Below are positions 8,055-16,451 of a stretch of 64,000 bases of DNA, piece by piece (the first letter of the stretch is position 1; each line of letters begins with the position of its first letter). Origin of the DNA: Terrimicrobium sacchariphilum (GTDB lineage: Bacteria > Verrucomicrobiota > Verrucomicrobiia > Chthoniobacterales > Terrimicrobiaceae). The stretch covers positions 2,170,001 through 2,234,000 of the forward strand of contig NZ_BDCO01000002.1 of the NCBI RefSeq assembly GCF_001613545.1, given 5' to 3'. The translations under genes and the position numbers were made by a program. Under the pieces are notes generated by a model. That model saw only the letters and a list, made by a program, of their open reading frames with translations, made no database searches and was not told the origin of the DNA.

Positions 8055-8624
8055 TTAAGCGAGGAGAATTCCGCCTACGAGGACGGCGGCTCCGCAGGCG
8101 CGAAGAGCCCAATCCTTGGCGGTCGTACCCACCAGCTTGCCCGCGCCGATTCCGACGAGGTGCAGCGAGGCGGTGGCGAGGACGAATCCGGCACCGTAGA
8201 GCAGGCTCATGCTGTTGGCCGGGCACTCGGCGCCATGGGCGTAACCATGGAACACGGCGAAGACCGCGACGAGCGCGGAGCTGGCCCAGAGCGGAACCTT
8301 CACCGCAAAAGTGATCAGCACGCCGAGCAGCAGCACCGAGGTAAGGATGCCGGTTTCCACCATCGGAAGCGGTATGTTGGCAAAGCCGAGGACGCTGCCG
8401 AGGATCATTACTCCCACAAAGCTGGTCGGAACCGCCCAGAGTGCACGACCGCCGAGCTGCACGGCCCAAAGCCCGACGGCGATCATCGCGAGAAGGTGAT
8501 CAAGCCCGAAGAGCGGGTGGGTGAGTCCATGCGAGAAATCATGTACGACGTCGACTCCCGTGTGGGCGTGAGCAAGCAACGGTGTGAGAGCAAGCAGTGC
8601 AACGAGCGCGGATTTCTTGGCCAT
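8055..8624 (-). CDS. HupE/UreJ family metal permease
   Basis: A 189-residue integral membrane protein with a cleavable N-terminal segment (SALVALLALTPLLAHA) followed by about six transmembrane helices. THPLFGLDHLLAM near residue 37 is the HupE/UreJ signature HPxxGxDHxxAM, and FHGYAHG near residue 123 supplies further histidines. Family members are thought to move nickel or cobalt for hydrogenase or urease. No such enzyme is encoded here; instead the gene leads the zinc operon, so zinc is an equally plausible substrate. It diverges from the D,D-carboxypeptidase gene, and the 133-base gap between them must hold both promoters, although I see no clear consensus boxes. Confidence 0.82.
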   Translation of the reverse strand: MAKKSALVALLALTPLLAHAHTGVDVVHDFSHGLTHPLFGLDHLLAMIAVGLWAVQLGGRALWAVPTSFVGVMILGSVLGFANIPLPMVETGILTSVLLLGVLITFAVKVPLWASSALVAVFAVFHGYAHGAECPANSMSLLYGAGFVLATASLHLVGIGAGKLVGTTAKDWALRACGAAVLVGGILLA

Positions 8625-8757
8625 GGGGGGCGTTATATGCGCAACGGCCTCGCGAACAAAGTGGAATTTCCCCGGAAAGCGCGCCTTTTTTCGTGGGAAT
8701 CCCGCCGGACGATTCTTCGTGCTTGATTGATGAAACGCCGGAAGATTTCGTGCCCGG

Positions 8758-9666
8758 ATGTTTCGTCATAGGGTGTTGATCTTAGGTTTGCTGGCGCTGG
8801 CCGGCTGTGCAACGGAATCCACGACTCGCACCTCGACCCCCGCGAGAGTCGAAGCCGCCCGCCCGATGATCGCGGCGGCGCCGGTGACAGCTGGTCCGAT
8901 CTGGCCCGCCTCGGCACCTCAAATTCACGCCCGCTATGCGATCATGATCGATGCTCGTACGGGTCGCACCTTATACCAGAAGAACGCCGACGTGCATTCC
9001 CAAGTGGCGAGCACACAGAAGCTCATGACCGCTCTCGTGCTCCTGCAGCGGGGCGATCTGGCGGGAACTCTGACAATCGCGCGGGAGGATACGTTGGTGG
9101 AACCGGGTAAGCTCAATGTCCGCGCCGGGCAGACCTATTCCCGCGTCGCCCTGCTCTCGGCCATGATCGTGAAAAGCGAGAATGACGCCGCGGCAGCGCT
9201 TGCCCGCGACCATGCCGGCAGCATTCCGGCTTTTGCCGCCGAGATGAACCAAGTCGCACGCGAGATCGGCGCAAACAATTCCTATTTCGTCAATCCGCAC
9301 GGCCTGCCCGCCTCGCAGTTCTCGACCGCCCGCGACATGGCGATCATCGCCTTTCATGCGTATCGCGAGCCAATTCTCCGCCGCCTGATGGCCACGAAGT
9401 ACTACACCTTCCTCTATGCCGACGGCCGCACGAGGCAGCTGGAAAATACCAACAAGCTCCTTGGGCGCTCCATGATTTGCAACGGCATGAAGACCGGCTT
9501 CACCAATGCCGCCGGGCGTTGCCTCGTTTCCAGCGCGACGAATGGCAGTCGGGATGTGATTCTCGTCCAGCTCGGCAGCAAGACGAATTACATCTTCGAT
9601 GATGCGGAGACGATGATGCAGTGGGGGCTGAACTCTGCTTCGCCCTTCTCGCTCGCGTCCTACTAG
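8758..9666 (+). CDS. D-alanyl-D-alanine carboxypeptidase (peptidase S11), lipoprotein
   Basis: A 302-residue penicillin-binding protein that trims the terminal D-Ala from peptidoglycan stem peptides in the periplasm. Catalytic motifs are complete: SxxK at Ser85-Lys88 (STQK), SxN at Ser140-Asn142 (SEN) and KTG at 245-247. The N-terminus is a lipoprotein signal with lipobox LAGC and acceptor Cys17, so it is membrane-anchored by lipid. It is shorter than PBP5 and lacks the C-terminal beta domain and amphipathic anchor, the lipid probably replacing the latter. The stop overlaps the end of the convergent helicase gene by four bases. Confidence 0.9.
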   Translation: MFRHRVLILGLLALAGCATESTTRTSTPARVEAARPMIAAAPVTAGPIWPASAPQIHARYAIMIDARTGRTLYQKNADVHSQVASTQKLMTALVLLQRGDLAGTLTIAREDTLVEPGKLNVRAGQTYSRVALLSAMIVKSENDAAAALARDHAGSIPAFAAEMNQVAREIGANNSYFVNPHGLPASQFSTARDMAIIAFHAYREPILRRLMATKYYTFLYADGRTRQLENTNKLLGRSMICNGMKTGFTNAAGRCLVSSATNGSRDVILVQLGSKTNYIFDDAETMMQWGLNSASPFSLASY

Positions 9667-11999
9667 CCGACCAGTTCCCGCAAATCCTCGGTGTCGAGCC
9701 GCTCCAGAGCGGTGTCGGCATCGACCGTGCCCTCGAGGAGTTCGCGCTTTTTCTGCTGCATGCGCAGCACACGCTCCTCCACCGTATCGCGGGCGATCAG
9801 CTTGATCGAGGTTACCACGTTCTTTTGTCCGATACGGTGGGCTCGATCGGTGGCTTGCGCCTCGACGGCGGGGTTCCACCACGGGTCAAAGTGGATCACC
9901 GTGTCCGCCGCCGTGAGGTTGAGACCCACGCCGCCCGCTTTCAGGCTGATGAGAAAGACCGGGATGCCTGCATCCGTCTGGAACCTCTGCACCACGCCCT
10001 CGCGGTCTTTCGTTGAACCATCCAGCCGGCAAAAGCTGATGCCTGCCTCGTTGAGATTCTCTCCGATGAGGTCGAGCATTGAGGTGAACTGGCTGAAGAC
10101 GAGCACGCGGTGCCCGCCGTCGATCGCCTCGGACAATAGCTCACGCAGGGCGTTGAGCTTCCCGGACTCCGTTCCATCAGGTGCGCCGAGCAGTCGCAGG
10201 TCGCAACACGCCTGCCGAAGGCGCAGTAGCGCCGTGAGCACGCGCATGCGGGTGGCTCCCGCGCTGCTGCCCGCATCCTTCATCGCGTCGACTTGCGAGC
10301 GCGCAGCCTGCTGGAGCTGGGTGTAGGCGGTTTTTTGCTGATCACTGAGCTCCACCTCGATGACCTGCTCGATCTTGTCCGGGAGTTCGGTGAGGATTTC
10401 CTGTTTGCGGCGGCGGAGCAGGTAGGGGCGCAGACGGCGGTTGAGCCGCTCCCATGCGGAACCAGCGGCTCCGTTCAGAAGCGGTGTTTCGTAGGTGTCT
10501 TTGAAATCCTGCCGTTTGCCGAGATAGCCAGGGAGCAGGAATTCGTAGAGCGACCAGAGATCCCGCAGCGAGTTTTCGATCGGCGTGCCGGTGAGAATGA
10601 ATCGGCTCTTCGAGCGGAGCGCGTAGGCCGATTTTGCATTCTGGCTCTCCGGGTTCTTGATGTGCTGGGCTTCGTCGAGAATGACCGCGCCAAACTCGTA
10701 ATCCCGGAACATCTCGATATCGCGGCGCAGCAGCGCATAGCTCGTGATCGCCAGGTCATGCTGCGGGATCTTTGGGAAGAGCTGGACGCGTTGCGGGCCG
10801 TCGAGGGTGAGGACCTTCAGGCCGGGCAGGAAGTGAGCGGCCTCGCGCTTCCAGTTCCACACTAGAGATGATGGGCAGACGACGAGGGCGGGGGACCGGA
10901 GCGACTCCAGCATGGCGAGCGTCTGGACCGTTTTGCCCAGGCCCATCTCGTCGGCCAGCAAGCCGCCCAAGCCCGAGCGGGCGCGTTGCAGGAGCCAGAG
11001 GGCGCCTTCGCGCTGGTAGGGGCGCAGGGTGTTTCGGAGCGAACCCAGTTCGCTTTCCGGCAGTAATTGCGACGCCTGAGGGTTGGCGCGCCCGGTCCAC
11101 TCCGCGACGCTGGCCTCCATGTAGGCGCGATGCAGGGGGGAGAGGCGGTAGCCGCCGCGCTCCTGCTTCGGGTCGCAATCCCGCAGCACCTGCTCGATCT
11201 CTGCTTCCAGCCCCGCATCGGCCACGGCGATGCGACCATCGCCCAGCTTCACGCTGCCCTTGCTGGTCTGGAGGAGATTGCGCAGATCGGTGGGGGAAAA
11301 GACGGCGTTCTTCCCGGCGGTGTAGTGGACGTGAAAGTCCAGCCACCCGTCGCCGCGCTCCTTGAGGGCAAAGTGCGGCTCGATGCGCACGATGTCCTTC
11401 GTCACATGCTGGAAACGCTCGCCTTCCTCCACCTGCCAACGGCCTTTCCACTGGGGCAGGGTATTCGCAAAGAACTGTACGATCTGCTCCTCGCTCTGAA
11501 GCGCGGCCTTGCCCTTGTACTCCTGGAAGCCCGCTCCGAGCATTTCGGTGAGCACCTGGGCCTCGGCTGCCGGGTTGGAAACGCCGGGCTGGGAGTAGGA
11601 AAATGAGATTTCCGCCTCGAGATGGCGGAGGGAACCCTCCAGTTTCACCTGCACTTTGGGAGCTTCTGCCGTGGGAGCAGATGCAGGGCGCTCGACGCGA
11701 GCGGGCTCTGGTTTTGCGGCCTTGCGGGGGTGCAGCACCTCCAGCCCCACCGCGACGGAGTGCGCGCAGATGATCCCGCGCACGCGGGAGTCCCGGCACG
11801 GGCAGAGGTTCTCCACGTCGATCGGGTTGCGCATGCGCAGGCCGGCGGGGAATTGCTTCCCGCCTTCGGAATACCTGCCCCGCAGGACGGGTGGCTCGTA
11901 CCTGGCCTCGATAATGCGCCCCGCCTCATGCAGGGCGCGGGCTTGTTTGACGACCGGCCAGCCGGCCATTGAGATGAGAAGTTTTTCCGTTAGCTCCAC
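9663..11999 (-). CDS. SNF2-family helicase with N-terminal SWIM zinc finger
   Basis: A 778-residue DEAD/H-like ATPase of the SNF2/RapA type. The N-terminus holds a SWIM zinc finger with CPCRDSRVRGIICAHSVAV near residues 66-84 (CxC-n-CxH). The ATPase core has Walker A DEMGLGKTVQTLAM near 362, the DEAQ box ILDEAQHIKNP near 450, LTGTPIENSLRDLWS near 484, and the C-terminal helicase lobe with VFSQFTSMLDLI, SLKAGGVGLNLTAAD and the arginine motif QATDRAHRIGQ. Such proteins remodel nucleoprotein complexes or recycle RNA polymerase; the exact task of bacterial SWIM-SNF2 proteins is not settled. The start is GTG at 11997-11999; an in-frame ATG ten codons later is possible. Confidence 0.9.
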   Translation of the reverse strand: MELTEKLLISMAGWPVVKQARALHEAGRIIEARYEPPVLRGRYSEGGKQFPAGLRMRNPIDVENLCPCRDSRVRGIICAHSVAVGLEVLHPRKAAKPEPARVERPASAPTAEAPKVQVKLEGSLRHLEAEISFSYSQPGVSNPAAEAQVLTEMLGAGFQEYKGKAALQSEEQIVQFFANTLPQWKGRWQVEEGERFQHVTKDIVRIEPHFALKERGDGWLDFHVHYTAGKNAVFSPTDLRNLLQTSKGSVKLGDGRIAVADAGLEAEIEQVLRDCDPKQERGGYRLSPLHRAYMEASVAEWTGRANPQASQLLPESELGSLRNTLRPYQREGALWLLQRARSGLGGLLADEMGLGKTVQTLAMLESLRSPALVVCPSSLVWNWKREAAHFLPGLKVLTLDGPQRVQLFPKIPQHDLAITSYALLRRDIEMFRDYEFGAVILDEAQHIKNPESQNAKSAYALRSKSRFILTGTPIENSLRDLWSLYEFLLPGYLGKRQDFKDTYETPLLNGAAGSAWERLNRRLRPYLLRRRKQEILTELPDKIEQVIEVELSDQQKTAYTQLQQAARSQVDAMKDAGSSAGATRMRVLTALLRLRQACCDLRLLGAPDGTESGKLNALRELLSEAIDGGHRVLVFSQFTSMLDLIGENLNEAGISFCRLDGSTKDREGVVQRFQTDAGIPVFLISLKAGGVGLNLTAADTVIHFDPWWNPAVEAQATDRAHRIGQKNVVTSIKLIARDTVEERVLRMQQKKRELLEGTVDADTALERLDTEDLRELVG

Positions 12000-12052
12000 A
12001 AGTTTCGCCTTCCAGTCTACGGGGAGACCTGATCGAAGAAAGGAAGAATGCC

Positions 12053-13168
12053 GTGAGCCGATACCTCTTTTTCTCTGCGTTTTCCTTCTGCTGCCTGATC
12101 AACTCCGCCCTGGGGGCCGATGCACCTGTCGCCACGCCGACCCCGACTCCCTCTCAACCCATCAAGGTCGCGGTGATCGACCGCCCTCCCTTCGCAATGA
12201 AGGACAAGGACGGCGAATGGACCGGGCTGTGTGTCGAGCTGTGGGAAAACATCGCGAGCGAGCTGAATATCCCCTTCGAGTATCACGAGACGGACCTTGA
12301 GCACATCGTCTCGGAGATTGCGGACGGCAAGTTCGACATCGCCATCGGTGAGATCGGCGTCTCCGCTGAGAGGGAGCGCGAGGTGGATTTTACCCAGTCC
12401 TTTCTTTCCTTCCCGTCTGCCGTGGCGCTTAACCGACAGCGCGGCACCGCCCTGATGACGGGTTTTTTCTCGGAAATGTCCCAGCATGGCGTGATGTCAG
12501 TCGTTTATGTCATGCTTGGTACTCTGATGGTCTTCAGTCTGCTCCTGTGGCTCGTCGAGCGCGGGGTGCATAGCTCCCATTTCGGCGGAAAGCCGATCCA
12601 TGGCTTTGGTTCCGCGCTCTGGTTTGCCGCCGTCACCATGACCACGGTCGGCTATGGAGACAAAACTCCTCAGACGCCGCTCGGTCGCTTCCTCGCCTTT
12701 CTCTGGATGTTCTTTGGTATTTTACTGGTGAGTGCGTTCACCGGCGCCTTTGCCTCGAGTCTCACGGTTTCCAGGTTGAATTCCGACGTGACGCGGCTGA
12801 GTGATCTTTCCCGCTATCGGACCGGAGTGCTGGAGGGTTCGCTTGGGCACGGTGCGCTTTCCGCCATGGGCATCACCGTGGATACCTTCAAGACGCCGGA
12901 GCAGGGGATGAGCGCACTCGCTGAGGGACAGATCGGGGCATTCGTTACCTCCGAGGCGACCCTGCGGTATCTGAATCACTTCAAATATGGAGATCGCTTC
13001 GAGGTCGTCCAGCTCCCGACGACCAAGGTGTCCTTTGCCATGGCGGCCCGGCAGAATTTCCCCCTCCTGCGCGAGATCAATATCGCGCTGGTCGCCGAGA
13101 CCACCCGGCTCGAGTGGGAAAATGATGTCCAGCGATGGCTGGGGCCGCCTCCCGGTTCCGGAAACTGA
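12053..13168 (+). CDS. Prokaryotic ionotropic glutamate-receptor-like K+ channel (GluR0 type)
   Basis: A 371-residue ligand-gated channel candidate. After a signal peptide (to about residue 22), lobe S1 of a periplasmic amino-acid-binding domain contains SAEREREVDFTQSF, matching the iGluR segment whose Arg holds the ligand carboxylate. Hydrophobic M1 spans about 146-170. A re-entrant pore loop carries TMTTVGYGDKTP with the K+ selectivity filter TVGYGD at 198-203, and the next helix (about 212-235) ends in SAFTGAFASSLTV, resembling the SYTANLAAF gate of glutamate receptors. Lobe S2 follows to the C-terminus. This is the GluR0 architecture. Start GTG has GGA eight bases upstream. The ligand is unknown. 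It precedes nuoI by 92 bases. Confidence 0.88.
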   Translation: MSRYLFFSAFSFCCLINSALGADAPVATPTPTPSQPIKVAVIDRPPFAMKDKDGEWTGLCVELWENIASELNIPFEYHETDLEHIVSEIADGKFDIAIGEIGVSAEREREVDFTQSFLSFPSAVALNRQRGTALMTGFFSEMSQHGVMSVVYVMLGTLMVFSLLLWLVERGVHSSHFGGKPIHGFGSALWFAAVTMTTVGYGDKTPQTPLGRFLAFLWMFFGILLVSAFTGAFASSLTVSRLNSDVTRLSDLSRYRTGVLEGSLGHGALSAMGITVDTFKTPEQGMSALAEGQIGAFVTSEATLRYLNHFKYGDRFEVVQLPTTKVSFAMAARQNFPLLREINIALVAETTRLEWENDVQRWLGPPPGSGN

Positions 13169-13260
13169 TTTCTCACCTCGAAGAAATAGGCCTTTGCCCG
13201 ACAAGTTCCGCATAAGAGCTTGCGTGCAGGTCGCAATCTCTACTACCACAATTCACACGC

Positions 13261-13791
13261 ATGGCACTCGTCGTCCAACGTCCCAAATTGACTCTCGCCG
13301 AGAAACTCTACCTTCCGTCGATCATCGCCGGTCTGCTGGTTACTCTCAAACACTTGCGCAAGGTGGTCACCGGCAAGACCAAGGTCACGATGCAATATCC
13401 CGAGGAAAAGTGGGACAGTCATTTGCCCGACTGGTATCGCGGCGCGCCCACGCTCGTGGCCGACGAACATGGCAAGGAACGCTGCGTCGCCTGCCAGCTT
13501 TGCGAATTTATCTGTCCCCCCCGGGCCATCACGATTCATCCCGAGGAAATCCCCGGTGATACGAAATGGGCCAAGGTTGAAAAGCGCCCGAAGGAATTCG
13601 AAATCGACATGATCCGCTGCATTTATTGCGGCCTTTGCGAAGAGGTCTGTCCCGAGCAGGCAATTTTCCTCCAAAAGGATTACTCCATCACCGGTTACAG
13701 CCGCGCGGAGATGAAGCACGATAAGAAAAAACTCTACGAACTCGGCGGCATAAAGACCGGCCTCGTATACAAGTGGAACGAAAAAAAGTAG
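13261..13791 (+). CDS. nuoI: NADH-quinone oxidoreductase subunit I
   Basis: A 176-residue peripheral-arm subunit of respiratory complex I carrying two 4Fe-4S clusters (N6a, N6b) that pass electrons toward quinone. Ferredoxin motifs are CVACQLCEFICPP near residue 76 and CIYCGLCEEVCPEQ near 120. An N-terminal amphipathic stretch leads into KVTMQYPEEKW, a conserved NuoI feature. It is the first gene of a six-gene nuoI-N set; nuoA-H are not upstream, where the channel gene lies instead. No strong Shine-Dalgarno sequence is visible before the ATG. Confidence 0.95.
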   Translation: MALVVQRPKLTLAEKLYLPSIIAGLLVTLKHLRKVVTGKTKVTMQYPEEKWDSHLPDWYRGAPTLVADEHGKERCVACQLCEFICPPRAITIHPEEIPGDTKWAKVEKRPKEFEIDMIRCIYCGLCEEVCPEQAIFLQKDYSITGYSRAEMKHDKKKLYELGGIKTGLVYKWNEKK

Positions 13792-13831
13792 CCGAGCTAA
13801 CTGCCGGTTGTTAGAAACTTTGCCGCTAAAT

Positions 13832-14323
13832 ATGGAGGTCGCTCTATTTTGGATTTTCGCCGCGCTGATGCTGGGCTTCGGTGCTGCGGTAATCTTCCTC
13901 AAAAGTCCCGTCTCGAGTGCGTTGAGCCTCGTAGTTTCCTTCCTTGGGCTCGCCGCCCTGTTCCTTCTGCTTGATGCCTTCTTTATCGGCATCATCCAGG
14001 TCCTCGTCTATGCAGGCGCGGTCATGGTGCTGTTCCTATTCATCATCATGTTGCTGGACTTGAAGACGGAGCGCGCTCGCAAGTTCAACATTCCCGCCAT
14101 GATCGGCGGTTTGATGGTGGTCGTCGGGTTCATTGCCTTGCTCGTCAAGCTTCTCGCGGGATTTGATATCGCCAAGCCCGCGCTCGCCCGTCCTGTGAAT
14201 GACGTGGCTGCGGTAGGCATGCTTTTGTTCAGTGATTACAATCTGCCATTCCAGATTATCGGTGTGCTCCTCCTCGTTGCGACGGTGGGAGTCGTGCTGC
14301 TCAGCCGCAAGGAGTTGAAATGA
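13832..14323 (+). CDS. nuoJ: NADH-quinone oxidoreductase subunit J
   Basis: A membrane-arm subunit of complex I, 163 residues and five predicted transmembrane helices, contributing to the proton path near the E-channel. [20 protein letters not shown] is the characteristic helix-3 segment with its pi-bulge. I start at ATG 13832, giving the usual length; TTG 13808 in frame would add eight residues but has no better ribosome binding site. The stop overlaps the nuoK start (ATGA). Confidence 0.93.
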   Translation: MEVALFWIFAALMLGFGAAVIFLKSPVSSALSLVVSFLGLAALFLLLDAFFIGIIQVLVYAGAVMVLFLFIIMLLDLKTERARKFNIPAMIGGLMVVVGFIALLVKLLAGFDIAKPALARPVNDVAAVGMLLFSDYNLPFQIIGVLLLVATVGVVLLSRKELK

Positions 14324-14643
14324 CCCTCACGCTCGGCCACTTCCTTCTTGTCAGCGGACTTCTCTTCGCGCTCGGCCTTGCCGGTGTGATGCTGCGCCGC
14401 AACATCATTGTCATCTTTATGTGTCTGGAGATGATGCTCAACGCGGCGAATCTCTCGCTCGTCGCTTTTTCCCGCTTTCGGCCTCCGATCGACGGCATGC
14501 CCGATTACAATGCCCAGATTCTGGTGTTCTTCATCATTACCGTCGCAGCCGCCGAGGTCGCTGTCGGTCTGGCTATCATCGTGGCTCTCTTCCGTGCCAA
14601 GCAAACCGTCCATGTCGAGGACCTCAATAGCCTGAAATTCTGA
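14320..14643 (+). CDS. nuoK: NADH-quinone oxidoreductase subunit K
   Basis: The small three-helix membrane subunit of complex I (107 residues, usual about 100). The membrane glutamates essential for proton coupling are visible in [16 protein letters not shown] (near residue 36) and in [17 protein letters not shown] (near residue 72). Start and stop overlap nuoJ and nuoL respectively (ATGA and TGATG), so translation is coupled through the cluster. Confidence 0.95.
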   Translation: MTLTLGHFLLVSGLLFALGLAGVMLRRNIIVIFMCLEMMLNAANLSLVAFSRFRPPIDGMPDYNAQILVFFIITVAAAEVAVGLAIIVALFRAKQTVHVEDLNSLKF

Positions 14644-16451
14644 TGAGTACGTCCCTCGCACCCTGGATCATCCTCTTCGCCCCCCTCGTTGCAGCGACGC
14701 TGATCCTTTTCTTCGGTAAATACTCCAAGCCCCTGAGCGCCGGGCTGGCCATCGCCGCCGCCGCCCTCGGAGCTTATCTGAGTTGGACGCTCTTTCTTTC
14801 GCATGAGCCCATCGAGGCGGCGAAGTTTACCTGGCTCAGCCTGCCAAACTTCACCGTCGAGATCGGTGTCACCATCGATCAATTGAGCAAGGTGATGCTC
14901 CTCGTCGTGACGAACATCGCGACCCTCGTGTTTATCTACTCGATCGGGTACATGGACCACGAGGAGGGGTACTGGCGCTATTTCGGCGGTCTCGCCCTGT
15001 TCCTTTTCTCGATGCTTGGCATCGTGCTCGCCGATAACCTGGTGATGATGTTCATCTTCTGGGAGCTCGTCGGTGTCAGCTCCTATATCCTGATCGGTCA
15101 TTATTACAGCAAGGACTCTGCTGCGGATGCTTGTAAACAGGCGTTTCTGGTCAACCGTATCGGTGATTTTGGCTTCATGCTGGGCATTTTGTTCGTCTGG
15201 CTTGCCACCGGCTCGATTGTCTTCAGTGAAATCTTTGCCAAGATCCCCGGAGCGCAGTTCGCCGGTCCCGCGACTCTGACCATCGGCGCGATCCTTCTAT
15301 TCTGCGGTACCGTTGGCAAATCCGCCCAGCTTCCGTTGCATGTCTGGCTGCCGAACTCGATGGAGGGCCCGACACCGGTCTCCTCGCTCCTGCACGCCGC
15401 CACGATGGTGGCTGCCGGTGTGTACATGCTGGCTCGTATTTTCCCGCTGCTCCTCACGGTCGACATCGCTCGCGATGTCATTGCCTGGGTGGGTGGCATT
15501 ACCTGCTTCGTGGCGGCTCTCATGGCTACCCAGCAGAATGACATCAAGCGCATCCTCGCTTACTCGACCATCTCCCAGCTCGGGTACATGGTTCTGGGAG
15601 CGGGTGTGGCCTCGACCGCCGATGTGCCGATGTTCCACCTCTTTACGCACGCTTTCTTCAAGTGCTTGCTCTTCCTTTGCTCTGGCTCGGTCATCCTCGG
15701 GATGCACCATGAGCAGGACATCTGGAAGATGGGTGCACTGAAGAACAAGATGCCCCTTACACTCCTGTGTACCCTCATCGGTCTGCTGGCGCTTTCTGGC
15801 TGTGAGTTCTTCAGCGGTTTTTACAGCAAGGACCTGATCATCGCCTGGGCGGTGGAGAAACAGCCCTTCCTCGGCTGGCTCTCGGCGGCTGCGGCTGGTC
15901 TGACTTCCTTCTACATGTTCCGCCTCTTCTTCGTGGTGTTCTTCGGCAAACCCCGGAGCGATCACGCCAAGCATGCCCACGAGTCTCCTGCGGTCATGAT
16001 CATCCCGATGCTTCTCCTTGCGATCCCCGCTTGGATTGGCGGCTACGGCTTCATCGAGCATCCTTTCTTCCCGAATATCGAGCACCCGCATCATGTGCCG
16101 GAGATCCTGCATTACGTGTTGCTCGCTCTTTTCCTTGCCGGTGGTATCGGAGGTTTCCTCCTCTACTTCAAGGCGGACAAGGACCCGCTAAATATCCCGT
16201 TCTTTGCCAACCGCTTCTACATCGACGACCTGTACGCATGGATCGTCAAGACCTTCCAGGACGGCCTTGCCTGGGTTAGCGCCTGGGCCGACCGCTGGAT
16301 CGTCGATCTCATCCTGGCTCGCGGTACGGCTCTCGCCGCTGTGGTCTTTGGCCATGTGCTGAGGTGCCTGCAAATTGGCAACATTCAAGCCTACGCCTTC
16401 TTCTTTGGCGCGGGCGTGGTTGGTCTCCTTTACTTCCTGATCGTTCGATGA
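14643..16451 (+). CDS. nuoL: NADH-quinone oxidoreductase subunit L
   Basis: The distal antiporter-like subunit of complex I, 602 residues. Visible are the Mrp-type signature region with the lysine/glutamate pair (for example FWELVGVSSYILIGHYY near residue 140), the proton-channel lysine in GTVGKSAQLPLHVWLPNSME, HAATMVAAGVYML, and TISQLGYMVLGAGV, all typical of NuoL. The C-terminal part contains the hydrophobic helices and the long lateral helix region. It overlaps nuoK by one base and nuoM by four. Confidence 0.95.
   Translation: MSTSLAPWIILFAPLVAATLILFFGKYSKPLSAGLAIAAAALGAYLSWTLFLSHEPIEAAKFTWLSLPNFTVEIGVTIDQLSKVMLLVVTNIATLVFIYSIGYMDHEEGYWRYFGGLALFLFSMLGIVLADNLVMMFIFWELVGVSSYILIGHYYSKDSAADACKQAFLVNRIGDFGFMLGILFVWLATGSIVFSEIFAKIPGAQFAGPATLTIGAILLFCGTVGKSAQLPLHVWLPNSMEGPTPVSSLLHAATMVAAGVYMLARIFPLLLTVDIARDVIAWVGGITCFVAALMATQQNDIKRILAYSTISQLGYMVLGAGVASTADVPMFHLFTHAFFKCLLFLCSGSVILGMHHEQDIWKMGALKNKMPLTLLCTLIGLLALSGCEFFSGFYSKDLIIAWAVEKQPFLGWLSAAAAGLTSFYMFRLFFVVFFGKPRSDHAKHAHESPAVMIIPMLLLAIPAWIGGYGFIEHPFFPNIEHPHHVPEILHYVLLALFLAGGIGGFLLYFKADKDPLNIPFFANRFYIDDLYAWIVKTFQDGLAWVSAWADRWIVDLILARGTALAAVVFGHVLRCLQIGNIQAYAFFFGAGVVGLLYFLIVR

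Noticed and set aside
7401-8726. Open frame of 441 codons on the plus strand across znuA and hupE
   Set aside because: It crosses two real minus-strand genes and their regulatory gap, with no family motif.
8625-8757. GTTATA half-site upstream of hupE, considered as a Zur box
   Set aside because: Only one arm is present; the symmetric half is missing, so it is not supportable as an operator.
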